This document shows positions 18,323 to 25,509 of a DNA stretch of 64,000 nt, piece after piece. The translations under genes and the position numbers were made by a program. Below the pieces are notes generated by a model that did no database searches, was not told the DNA's origin, and saw only the letters and a program-made list of their open reading frames with translations. Positions within the stretch are counted from its first letter, which is position 1. Each line of letters begins with the position of its first letter. Origin of the DNA: Citrobacter sp. Marseille-Q6884 (GTDB taxonomy: Bacteria > Pseudomonadota > Gammaproteobacteria > Enterobacterales > Enterobacteriaceae); NCBI RefSeq assembly GCF_945906775.1, contig NZ_CAMDRE010000001.1, forward strand, positions 2,418,001 to 2,482,000. The letters are read 5' to 3'.

Positions 18323-19048
18323 TTACGTTTTATCTGGGTAAGTTGCAGGCCATAAATATCCTTGACCCAGATTGGCACCGGCACACAGGGCAATCTCTTT
18401 ATGTTTTTCGGTTTCAATACCCTCAATAATCATCAGATCCGCGACTGCCTGTGACATCTGAATCAGTCGGCGGAGCTTGCCGGGCGTTTTGCTCAATATC
18501 CAAAAGGCGTTTTTATCCAGCTTAACGCCTGACAGATGCCATTTAGCCTTGATAAACGCAATGAGCAGCGCTTCATTGACATCATCTAACCAGACTGGAA
18601 TACCCCTGCTTTCAACCCAACGCATTGCCTTAAAAACCGTCGCGCGTTGGTCGATACTGAGAGAAAAAAAAGTCTCCGGGTCCTGTATTTCAATGATCAG
18701 CCCCGGCGGATAAGTGACCATGGTCAAATGAAATAATGGCCAATCCAGAAAGGCCCTCATCGGTAAATTCAGGGAGTAATAGTGATCCAGCCGGTAGCAT
18801 CTGAGGGTGGCCAGTTGCCGGTAAAACAGATTCCTTCGCTGCTGTATCGAGAGTTGGTGGAAATATTTTTCACTGTTGAGATGTGCAGGGAGATGCGCCA
18901 AAACCTCTACACCGTATCTATAGTCGGTAGATAACTCGACAATGGGCTCAAATTTAAGCGGGAATGGCAGGGCATTTTCATCGCCGTTTGTTGGGGCGGT
19001 ATCTGGACCTACAATTTTATCATTCCGTAATAACAGGCTCGGTGTCAC
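18323..19048 (-). CDS. EAL-domain phosphodiesterase of the fim locus (STM0551-like)
   Basis: 241 residues, a stand-alone EAL domain with no membrane segment. The signature is EVL (E48-L50) in YGVEVLAHL. Other conserved points are YSLNLPM, LIIEIQDPE, WLDDVNEA, GVKLDKNAF and MIIEGIETEKH, so the metal and catalytic residues E, N, E, DD, K and E are kept although the DDFG motif is DDVN. Salmonella has the equivalent gene STM0551 between fimY and fimW, reported to affect type 1 fimbriae through c-di-GMP. It lies 26 bp upstream of fimY on the same strand and is probably co-transcribed with it. Confidence 0.9.
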   Translation of the reverse strand: MTPSLLLRNDKIVGPDTAPTNGDENALPFPLKFEPIVELSTDYRYGVEVLAHLPAHLNSEKYFHQLSIQQRRNLFYRQLATLRCYRLDHYYSLNLPMRAFLDWPLFHLTMVTYPPGLIIEIQDPETFFSLSIDQRATVFKAMRWVESRGIPVWLDDVNEALLIAFIKAKWHLSGVKLDKNAFWILSKTPGKLRRLIQMSQAVADLMIIEGIETEKHKEIALCAGANLGQGYLWPATYPDKT

Positions 19049-19212
19049 GATATCCCCCTGGTACAGAGAAAATATTACCGAGTGTGTCCATTTGTTTCCT
19101 CGGAAATAATATATACAAATTATTGTGGCAGCATGGAAACAGGTACAGTAGACGCCGATGCTTAATTAACGATGAGATATTTCTCAATAAAAAACGTGCA
19201 AGTAAGAAACGT

Positions 19213-19806
19213 CTAGTTTTGCAGAAAGCTCAGGTTTGCTCTGATGTATCGCAAAAATTGCTGCTCGTTTTTGACATGCAGTTTTTTCATTATGCTCCGG
19301 CGCATTGTTCTCGCCTGAACATCACTGAGCGAGAGAAGGTGAGTCGTTTCGGCTAGCGTATGCCCGCTGGCGAGAAACATTAAAAACTGACGCTCACTAA
19401 TAGAGAAATTACGCGTGGTACAGTAATGACAAACCGTTGCGGGAACGCTGCTGCGGAGCGCGCGTTTTTGCAAAATAAGCACCATTTTTTTGGTGATTTC
19501 ATCAATATCATCTTCACGATAAATCAACGGTAGCATGTACAGGCAGGGGCGAAACATTAGCTTATCTTTATCGCATCCATTACAAATGATAACCCGGTGC
19601 TGGCGGCGGGTGTGGACAGGGACCTGATAACACCCCGCGCTGAACCAATCTTCGTCCAGGGATACAAAGGCGATGTCTGCACGATCGATATCTTCAACGG
19701 GTAAGAAGCAAATGTCCTGATGCCACTGATTCGCCAGACGGGAGATAATGATTTTCAACCCATGTTCGAAGTGACTATTTTCTTCCTTAATGGCGATGCT
19801 TAACAT
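19213..19806 (-). CDS. fimW: Fimbrial repressor FimW
   Basis: 197 residues from MLSIAIKEENSHFEHGLKII; a longer frame begins at 19962 but the extension has no family character. The N-terminal part is receiver-like without obvious phosphoacceptor. The C-terminal LuxR-type helix-turn-helix is ISERQFLMFLASGHTLAETT followed by SDVQARTMRRSIMKKLHVKN. In Salmonella FimW dampens fim expression, probably through FimZ. Three clustered cysteines (NGCDKD, RPCLYM, TVCHYC) are present. Confidence 0.9.
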   Translation of the reverse strand: MLSIAIKEENSHFEHGLKIIISRLANQWHQDICFLPVEDIDRADIAFVSLDEDWFSAGCYQVPVHTRRQHRVIICNGCDKDKLMFRPCLYMLPLIYREDDIDEITKKMVLILQKRALRSSVPATVCHYCTTRNFSISERQFLMFLASGHTLAETTHLLSLSDVQARTMRRSIMKKLHVKNEQQFLRYIRANLSFLQN

Positions 19807-20062
19807 TGAAGAGATCCTAATCCTCAGGAGAAGTGATAGGAGAATGTTAAGCAAAATCATTAATTTTCTAAATACATTTAACCTTAAACCTGGGTTTATG
19901 GTGCCTGAGTTCTTACCAGGCGATTTCCTGGATACCTGTCTACAGCGAGAAAAAAACAACATTCGTACACTTCGTCAGCAACCAGAACAAAAGGCATTGA
20001 CTCAGCATGCGCTGACCGTATAATTCACGCGTTTCATCTGCATGAAGTCATCACTTCACCAT

Positions 20063-20139
20063 GCGCCCTTAGCTCAGTTGGATAGAGCAACGGCCTTCTA
20101 AGCCGTAGGTCGTAGGTTCGAATCCTACAGGGCGTACCA
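20063..20139 (+). tRNA. argU: tRNA-Arg (anticodon UCU)
   Basis: A complete 77-base tRNA including CCA. The acceptor arm GCGCCCT pairs with AGGGCGT (first pair G-U). The D loop is AGCTCAGTTGGATAGAGC. The anticodon stem ACGGC/GCCGT holds the loop CTTCTAA with TCT at 20097-20099, and the T arm contains GGTTCGAATCC. It reads AGA codons. In E. coli K-12 this gene is the attachment site of prophage DLP12; here no phage genes follow. Confidence 0.98.
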
Positions 20140-20816
20140 TGACTGCCTCAGTCACGTATTTTTGTTCCAGCTTTCTCTTGTCTCCTCTGCGGGAAACCTT
20201 CAGACACTTATCTCTTAACACCGTGTTCAGTTGCTGTGCAGCTCTCGTTTAACGCTATGGTGCCGGTTACGCTGTCTCTATCTCTCTATTTTGTCGGTTG
20301 CTGCGCAGCGTAAAGCGGGGTGATGGGCAAAATTAGCCCGCTTGCTTGTGCCTCTCAGTGGTTGTGGGAAGGAACGATGTGAATAGAGGGCGATGTACAT
20401 CACCATAAGGATGCCCGGGGTTAGTTTTTACTTCAGTTTTGTGTTAACAATTCATCAAATAGTATTGTTTACAAATTGCATATCAATAGTTTTCATCGAT
20501 CTTTCCCTGTGTTTTCGATCTGTGAGAACTATTGATTAAATCTATTAGAATAATTTTATTGATCGTTTTTATCGATCGGTTATGCTAATCCAAAATGATT
20601 CGTCTTTTTGCTGTGCAGTTATTCATGGCGGGAGGTGCGCAATTGTTTTTTTTCTCTCTAGCAGAAAATGAAAAATAACGAAAATTGATCCTTCAAGGTT
20701 AAACGTTATCGGATTATGTGTATTTATACTCACTGTTAATTATCCAAAAATACACATTTTTTGGCGCATGATAATGCCGTATTGATAGATCGTTCTAATC
20801 ATGAATAAAAAGTGGA
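20140..20816 (+). promoter_or_regulatory. argU/PDE intergenic region with GATC cluster
   Basis: 677 bp without a recognised gene. The second half is very AT-rich. Six Dam sites (GATC at 20498, 20517, 20561, 20574, 20687, 20788) fall within 300 bp, four of them within 80 bp, in TCGATC/GATCGA contexts. It presumably holds the promoter of the downstream phosphodiesterase gene. Confidence 0.5.
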
Positions 20817-23153
20817 ATGCGTAAAATGGCGATATTAAAAAAAGTAGAAAACATAAGTTATCGTAATGTTTTTGGGGGCTATTTTAGCGTCGCTGTTACT
20901 TTTTTCCTGCTTCAAATATTTGCTTACCATTTTAGTAAGCAGGAAGTTGTTTCTGGAACGGTATTACATTTTTATGATATTACGCTACCGCTTATCTCTG
21001 CTTTATTGGTGTTATACAGACGCAAAGCGCTACCGATTTTGTTCGTCTATTTTATGTCTTCACTTTATTTTCATCCTTTGTCCACCGTCTTCACATTAGC
21101 GGCTCAGCTATCCGCTGCATGCATTAGTCAGACGCTTTATTATCTTGCAACAGGCAAACGTAGCGTTGTCAGCTTTGGTCGTAGCAAACTGACAGGGCAT
21201 CGCATTGGTTGGCTTATTTGTTTTAACACGTTGCTGTTTATTCTCCTCGACCGCTGGTTTTCGCCTGATACCGCCTCTGCGGATTCATTGTTTACGCTGC
21301 AGACATTAATTAACCTTCAGTGGTTGATGAACTCGTGTCTGACAGGGATTCCACTTTGCTATCTCATCTTGAGAAGTGTACACAAACCACAATGGTGCCG
21401 CGTGTACCTCAGACACCTGAAGAGACTAATCACCTCAGGCACCCCGATACGCTTTCAGGTTATATGGTTTCTGTTGTTAACGGGCATTATGTTCTGTCTG
21501 ATTTTTGCCCGAGAAGATATGCTAATTTTTACGGATTATTCCTTGCTGTGGCTTCTTCCCGTCATGCTGTGGGGGACTGTACGTATAGGTCATGCCCTTA
21601 TTTCTCCGCTATGGGCAATTATGCTGATGTTGTTATCCTACTTCATCAATGATTATATTTTAGCGGGTAGTGATAGCCATTACTTACACAGCCTGGTCAT
21701 CTCCTCTACGATGCTGTTTGTTTTCTCTCTGACTATCGTCGTCATGGGGGTGCTTGTTGTCCGAAACTGCAATTACCTTCAGCGCCTCAGACAACTCTTT
21801 CGCTCTGAGCCGAATACCGGATTGCTAAATTTCCAGGCGCTAAAAATGGATGTGCGGGACTATTCGGTTGAATGCTTGTGCTACATCCGTTGTACTGAAT
21901 TAAACACGCTGGAGAAAGTGCACGGTATCGAGTTTCGCTTTGAATTTGTTAATGCGTTAAGTGCGTATGTGAGTACACAGATGAAGAGCGCAGGGGCGGT
22001 TTATTACACCCCGGGGCACGGAATGATCGTACGTTTTGATGCGATGCCTGATATTCCGGGTTTTTATAAGCTACTGAATGCTTTTCGTTTTAACTGGAAG
22101 GAGTACAAACTGGGGTTATCCTGCGGTCTGGCCTACACCAGTGATAAAGCGTTGATCAAAAATTTGTCGCAAGCCATTAAGCTGCTTAATACGCAAAGTT
22201 ATATTTCTTTAATGCAGGGGCGGCCACTGTTGCTTAACCCACTGCCGCCTGGTGATAACATTGTGAGTGAGGCTGTTATTCGTCACGTGTTACAAAAGTC
22301 GATCGACAGGCAATCTTTTGTACTGATGGCTCAGCCCATCTTATCAACAATGCTGGTTGTTCAGCCTGTTATTTCGAGTGAGGGGCTTACGCGTTATCAC
22401 GAAATACTTATTCGGATGAAAACGAAGGACGGTAAGTTAGTGTTCCCGGATACTATCTTGCCGGTGGCGCGTGAAGCCGGGTTACTGCCAGCCCTTGATA
22501 TCACAGTGATCGAGCAGACATTTTGCTTTATGCAGTCACAGCGTGATACTAATCCACACAGCCATTTTTCGATTAACCTGACGCCGGACTCGCTCAATAA
22601 AGCCGATTTCCTTGATAACGTGTTCACCTTGTTTGAAAAATATGCCATCTCTCCTGAACGGATTATTTTCGAAGTTGTTGAGTCTGACATCATTGATAAC
22701 GCCAACGTAATTGATGTGTTGAGAACATTGCGTAAAGCAGGCTCTAAAGTGGCGATTGATGATTTTGGTACTGGCTCTTCCAGCTACTCGCGACTCCGCA
22801 TGCTGGAAGCGGATATCCTGAAAATTGACGGATCTTTTATTCGCAACATTCTTGAGGATGAGTTCAGCCGGTGCGCCGTGCGATCATTTTGCGAGGTGGC
22901 AAAACTCAAAAATATGGACGTTGTGGCTGAGTTTGTTGAAAACCAGGAAATTGAGAAGATGCTCATCGATATGGGGGTGGGCTGGCTGCAGGGTTACTAT
23001 ATTGGTAAACCTGTCCCTATCGAAACGCTGGTGTCAGAGAAACAGGTCGCTGTCGCGACAGATCTGCATAGCAAACCAAAAGAGCGGATCACAACCTCGC
23101 ACCCGACGAGCCGGCAGGAGTATTTCCCGTTAGTCGAGCAGGAAATATCCTGA
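20817..23153 (+). CDS. Membrane c-di-GMP phosphodiesterase, PdeF (YfgF)-like
   Basis: 778 residues. The first ~330 contain eight or more membrane segments in a MASE1-like sensor. A degenerate GGDEF domain follows (about 335-480), in which the signature is replaced by PGHGM (399-403), and an EAL domain with EIL at 529-531 in HEILIRM. The EAL domain retains SINLTPDSL, IFEVVES, IDDFGTGSSS, ILKIDGSFI, AEFVEN and LQGYYIGKP, so hydrolysis of c-di-GMP is likely. Architecture and phrases such as HEILIRMK closely resemble E. coli PdeF (YfgF), but the location next to argU makes it a paralog. It is monocistronic with an inverted repeat downstream. Confidence 0.9.
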   Translation: MRKMAILKKVENISYRNVFGGYFSVAVTFFLLQIFAYHFSKQEVVSGTVLHFYDITLPLISALLVLYRRKALPILFVYFMSSLYFHPLSTVFTLAAQLSAACISQTLYYLATGKRSVVSFGRSKLTGHRIGWLICFNTLLFILLDRWFSPDTASADSLFTLQTLINLQWLMNSCLTGIPLCYLILRSVHKPQWCRVYLRHLKRLITSGTPIRFQVIWFLLLTGIMFCLIFAREDMLIFTDYSLLWLLPVMLWGTVRIGHALISPLWAIMLMLLSYFINDYILAGSDSHYLHSLVISSTMLFVFSLTIVVMGVLVVRNCNYLQRLRQLFRSEPNTGLLNFQALKMDVRDYSVECLCYIRCTELNTLEKVHGIEFRFEFVNALSAYVSTQMKSAGAVYYTPGHGMIVRFDAMPDIPGFYKLLNAFRFNWKEYKLGLSCGLAYTSDKALIKNLSQAIKLLNTQSYISLMQGRPLLLNPLPPGDNIVSEAVIRHVLQKSIDRQSFVLMAQPILSTMLVVQPVISSEGLTRYHEILIRMKTKDGKLVFPDTILPVAREAGLLPALDITVIEQTFCFMQSQRDTNPHSHFSINLTPDSLNKADFLDNVFTLFEKYAISPERIIFEVVESDIIDNANVIDVLRTLRKAGSKVAIDDFGTGSSSYSRLRMLEADILKIDGSFIRNILEDEFSRCAVRSFCEVAKLKNMDVVAEFVENQEIEKMLIDMGVGWLQGYYIGKPVPIETLVSEKQVAVATDLHSKPKERITTSHPTSRQEYFPLVEQEIS

Positions 23154-23190
23154 GTTGAAACTTACTTTGTGTACAGCGAGCAGATAACAA

Positions 23191-23210
23191 CGGGAGCCGC
23201 CTGGCTCCCG
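23191..23210. terminator. Convergent hairpin between PDE gene and usp gene
   Basis: CGGGAGCC pairs with GGCTCCCG around GCCT. It lies in the short gap between convergent gene ends and can serve both, though no long T-run follows. Confidence 0.7.
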
Positions 23211-23225
23211 TATCCGTACACAACA

Positions 23226-23654
23226 TTACCGCACCACAAGTACCGGGCATTTTGCATGGCGAACCACTGCGGAGGCCGTTGAACCCAGTAGATAAGTGCT
23301 AATACCGGGTTTATGCGAAGCAATAATAATGAGTTCGGCGTCTACCGCTTCCGCCACCTTCAGGATTTGATCTTTCGGCGGCCCGTACACAACATGCGAC
23401 TGCGTCCTGCCTGCCGGGATATTGAATTGCTTAATAATCTCTTCCAGCTTTTCAGTGGCCTTAGCCTGGAGGCCGCTCCTGTCTGGAAACTCGTTGGAGT
23501 AGGCCAGCCCCAGCGAGGCATAGAACGGCACGGTAGGTATCACGGCTAAGAAATGGACTTTGGCGGCTTTGGCATGCGCCTCAACCTGCGGAATAACATG
23601 GCGAGTTAAATCGGCTTCAGAGATATCAATCGGCACCAGAATTGAGCGATACAT
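23226..23654 (-). CDS. Universal stress protein, UspF-like
   Basis: 142 residues from MYRSILVPIDISEADL, with the ribosome site GAGGTGG just before the ATG; a GTG three codons earlier is possible. The Usp fold has the ATP-binding pattern GSTASAVVRHAKCPVLVVR at the C-terminus and IIIASHKPG. It is closely related to E. coli UspF but at a different locus, so a paralog. The role would be ATP-binding stress adaptation; UspF in E. coli affects fimbriae and adhesion. Confidence 0.92.
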   Translation of the reverse strand: MYRSILVPIDISEADLTRHVIPQVEAHAKAAKVHFLAVIPTVPFYASLGLAYSNEFPDRSGLQAKATEKLEEIIKQFNIPAGRTQSHVVYGPPKDQILKVAEAVDAELIIIASHKPGISTYLLGSTASAVVRHAKCPVLVVR

Positions 23655-23837
23655 ATTCACCACCTCTTGTTTGTTTACCCCTAGCTTGAGTGTAGCGAAT
23701 TTAGAGGCTGCCTAAGAAGTGACCAGATCAAGGTTATGTGAATCAGTTCCAGCGAACAATCATTCAATAAAATGGGTTCTTTCGATGTTCTTATTCTGTA
23801 TTTAGAGATATAGCGATTGGTATTGAATGGAAAATAA

Positions 23838-23860
23838 AGAGCGCTGAATTTCAGCGCTCT
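23838..23860 (-). terminator. Rho-independent terminator
   Basis: AGAGCGCTGA pairs perfectly with TCAGCGCTCT over a three-base loop, with T-rich flanks on both strands. It lies 24 bp beyond the stop of the small lipoprotein gene at 23885 and would end that transcript. Confidence 0.85.
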
Positions 23861-23884
23861 TTTTTGTTGGCTCAACATCGCCAC

Positions 23885-24133
23885 TCAGCGGTGATAGTAA
23901 CGACTGTCATCATCGGAATGATGGTGGTTATGCCGCCACGCGTGCTGGTTTTCACGCTGTTCACGCTGCTCGCGCTCTTCACGGTCGTGTTCTTTTTCGC
24001 GATTCTTGTGGTTAGCAATTGCTGTGGCAACCGCTGCCGCACCGACGCCCGCAGCGGCGGCAGACAGATACGGATGTTCAGCACAGCCTGCCAGGCTGGC
24101 CATGATGACCATTGCAGATATCAGCTTTTTCAT
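23885..24133 (-). CDS. Small His-rich lipoprotein, function unknown
   Basis: 82 residues. A lipoprotein signal (MKKLISAMVIMASLAGC) puts the lipidated cysteine at 17. A glycine/alanine-rich stretch with glycine-zipper character (AAAAGVGAAAVATAIA) follows, then a highly charged tail rich in E, R and H ending HAWRHNHHHSDDDSRYYHR. The His/Asp tail could bind metal. The gene is 14 bp downstream of another secreted His-rich protein and about 0.9 kb from the SilE-like gene of the cus locus. I do not recognise a named family. Confidence 0.8.
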   Translation of the reverse strand: MKKLISAMVIMASLAGCAEHPYLSAAAAGVGAAAVATAIANHKNREKEHDREEREQREQRENQHAWRHNHHHSDDDSRYYHR

Positions 24134-24147
24134 TGCGGTGTCATCCG

Positions 24148-24645
24148 TTATTCACGCACAATTTTGCCAGCGTTGCCGGAATCAGGATCATTCCAGTTAC
24201 CGCGACCATTCGCTTTAAGGGTGTAAGTGGCGTAGCCAACGCGGAAGGTCATCGTATCGTTATAGGTATTGACGTCACGTACCTCATTACCGTTTACGTA
24301 GACAGCGGAATCTTCAATGTGAATATCGACGCTGCGCTGACCGTTCTCGAATTTTGCAACGTAGTTCCCGGTGAACGCGTCATTCCTTTCGGCCTGATCG
24401 TGATGGCTGCCATTCTGGCGGTCATCGCCATGACGGTGATGACGGTTTTGATGACTGTCAGCGCTCTCGATAAATCCATGATCACGGTTCCACTCATAGG
24501 ATTTATTCACATCGCAGCCGTTGAGTTCACTCGCCTGTGTACACCCTGAGCGTTCATATTTCTTCTGCATTGCCGGGGTAATTGCGCATGCCGTTGTGGC
24601 GGTTGTCAGACCCAGGACAAAGATGGCCAGCAGACGTTTTTTCAT
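24148..24645 (-). CDS. Secreted His-rich protein, probable lipoprotein, function unknown
   Basis: 165 residues from MKKRLLAIFVLGLTTATTAC with ribosome site GAGTAAC; C20 may be lipidated but the box is weak. After the signal come ITPAMQKKYERSGCTQASEL, then a His/Asp-rich linker (SHQNRHHRHGDDRQ, GSHHDQAERND), then a beta-rich C-terminal domain of about 75 residues (FTGNYVAKFENGQRSVDIHI, YVNGNEVRDVNTYNDTMTFR). The linker looks metal-binding. It is the first gene of a pair with the 82-residue lipoprotein. No known family was recognised. Confidence 0.75.
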   Translation of the reverse strand: MKKRLLAIFVLGLTTATTACAITPAMQKKYERSGCTQASELNGCDVNKSYEWNRDHGFIESADSHQNRHHRHGDDRQNGSHHDQAERNDAFTGNYVAKFENGQRSVDIHIEDSAVYVNGNEVRDVNTYNDTMTFRVGYATYTLKANGRGNWNDPDSGNAGKIVRE

Positions 24646-25035
24646 TCTGTTACTCACTATCATCATTGAATTTATTTATAGGAATACTAACTTTCTTCAT
24701 GTCATGTTTATGACAACGGCAGTCTCCCATTAAATATCAATAACGCATACCAGGGGGATTCCTAATTTATATTTATATCGTGGTTGTTTTTAATAACATA
24801 GACAAAATAGTAAACGGATGATTTACGTATTTTATACAAACGAATTATAGTTCTGGATGTATTTAACTTTTTGTTGTGATTGTTTAATGAAATATTAATA
24901 TTGACATTAATAAGGGGGAGAGAGAAAAAATACAGGCTTGCGAGTGGGCAAGCCTGCAAGAGTGACTTAATCAGTGATGGGCGCGCATTGTCTCACAAAG
25001 AGTTGCTGCGTCCCTGGTACGCTACCGGTTGCCGA
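24646..25035. other. Intergenic, AT-rich; promoter region of the lipoprotein pair
   Basis: No gene was recognised. It contains the terminator of the SilE-like gene (separate entry) and a very AT-rich stretch (about 24760-24910) upstream of the two His-rich protein genes. Confidence 0.4.
24933..24956 (-). terminator. Rho-independent terminator after SilE-like gene
   Basis: CAGGCTTGC pairs with GCAAGCCTG around a six-base loop, followed on the minus strand by a T-rich tract (TATTTTTTCTCTC). It lies about 80 bp beyond the stop of the SilE-like gene. Confidence 0.85.
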
Positions 25036-25362
25036 TTATCCTTGGGCCGGGATACGCTCGCGGTGTTTTTCCGCTTCTAACTCATGCGCATAAGCATGGC
25101 CATTATTCATCGACTGGTGGACGACCATCGCTTTTTCATGTTCATCCATTTGTGAAAAAGAGGGGGCAATAATGGAGGCAGGGTTATTGCGATGCGCCAA
25201 CATTTCATGTTTCTGCGCGATTTGCTGATGTGCAGATGCACCGCTGTTATTTACCGTTTCATGAACCATGGCGGCTTGTTGATGGGTTTCGGTTGTTTCT
25301 GCAGCATTCACGCCAGCAGAGATAAAAAACGCAATAGCTAAAAAGGACGTCAACTTGTTCAT
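25036..25362 (-). CDS. SilE/PcoE-like periplasmic metal-binding protein
   Basis: 108 residues (an adjacent ATG at 25365 is possible). Signal peptide MNKLTSFLAIAFFISAGVNA. The mature part carries the two-fold SilE/PcoE repeat: VHETVNNSGASAHQQIAQKH and VVHQSMNNGHAYAHELEAEK. MxxH or HxxM pairs are visible as EMLAH, MDEH, MVVH and HQSM, the type known to bind Ag(I)/Cu in SilE. It is shorter than plasmid SilE (about 143). It lies downstream of cusRS on the same strand, the same relative place as silE beside silRS, with its own terminator. It is probably a periplasmic metal sponge for the Cus pump. Confidence 0.88.
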   Translation of the reverse strand: MNKLTSFLAIAFFISAGVNAAETTETHQQAAMVHETVNNSGASAHQQIAQKHEMLAHRNNPASIIAPSFSQMDEHEKAMVVHQSMNNGHAYAHELEAEKHRERIPAQG

Positions 25363-25478
25363 CATATTTCTCCGATGTGGGTTTACGGAAGAAATTATAA
25401 TTAACCGGTACGCTCAACGACGTGACAGGATTATGACGGTTGTGTCAGAGAATAATAAAAAGAAAACCCACGTAATCA

Positions 25479-25501
25479 GAAAATGGCGCATCAGCGCCAT
25501 T
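25479..25501 (-). terminator. Terminator of cusRS
   Basis: AATGGCGC pairs with GCGCCATT around ATCA, with a short T-run (TTTTC) on the minus strand, immediately after the cusS stop. Confidence 0.75.
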
Positions 25502-25509
25502 GGGAGGGA

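Noticed and set aside
20140..23153. A prophage or island integrated at argU
   Set aside because: No integrase, phage gene or partial tRNA duplication was seen downstream of argU.
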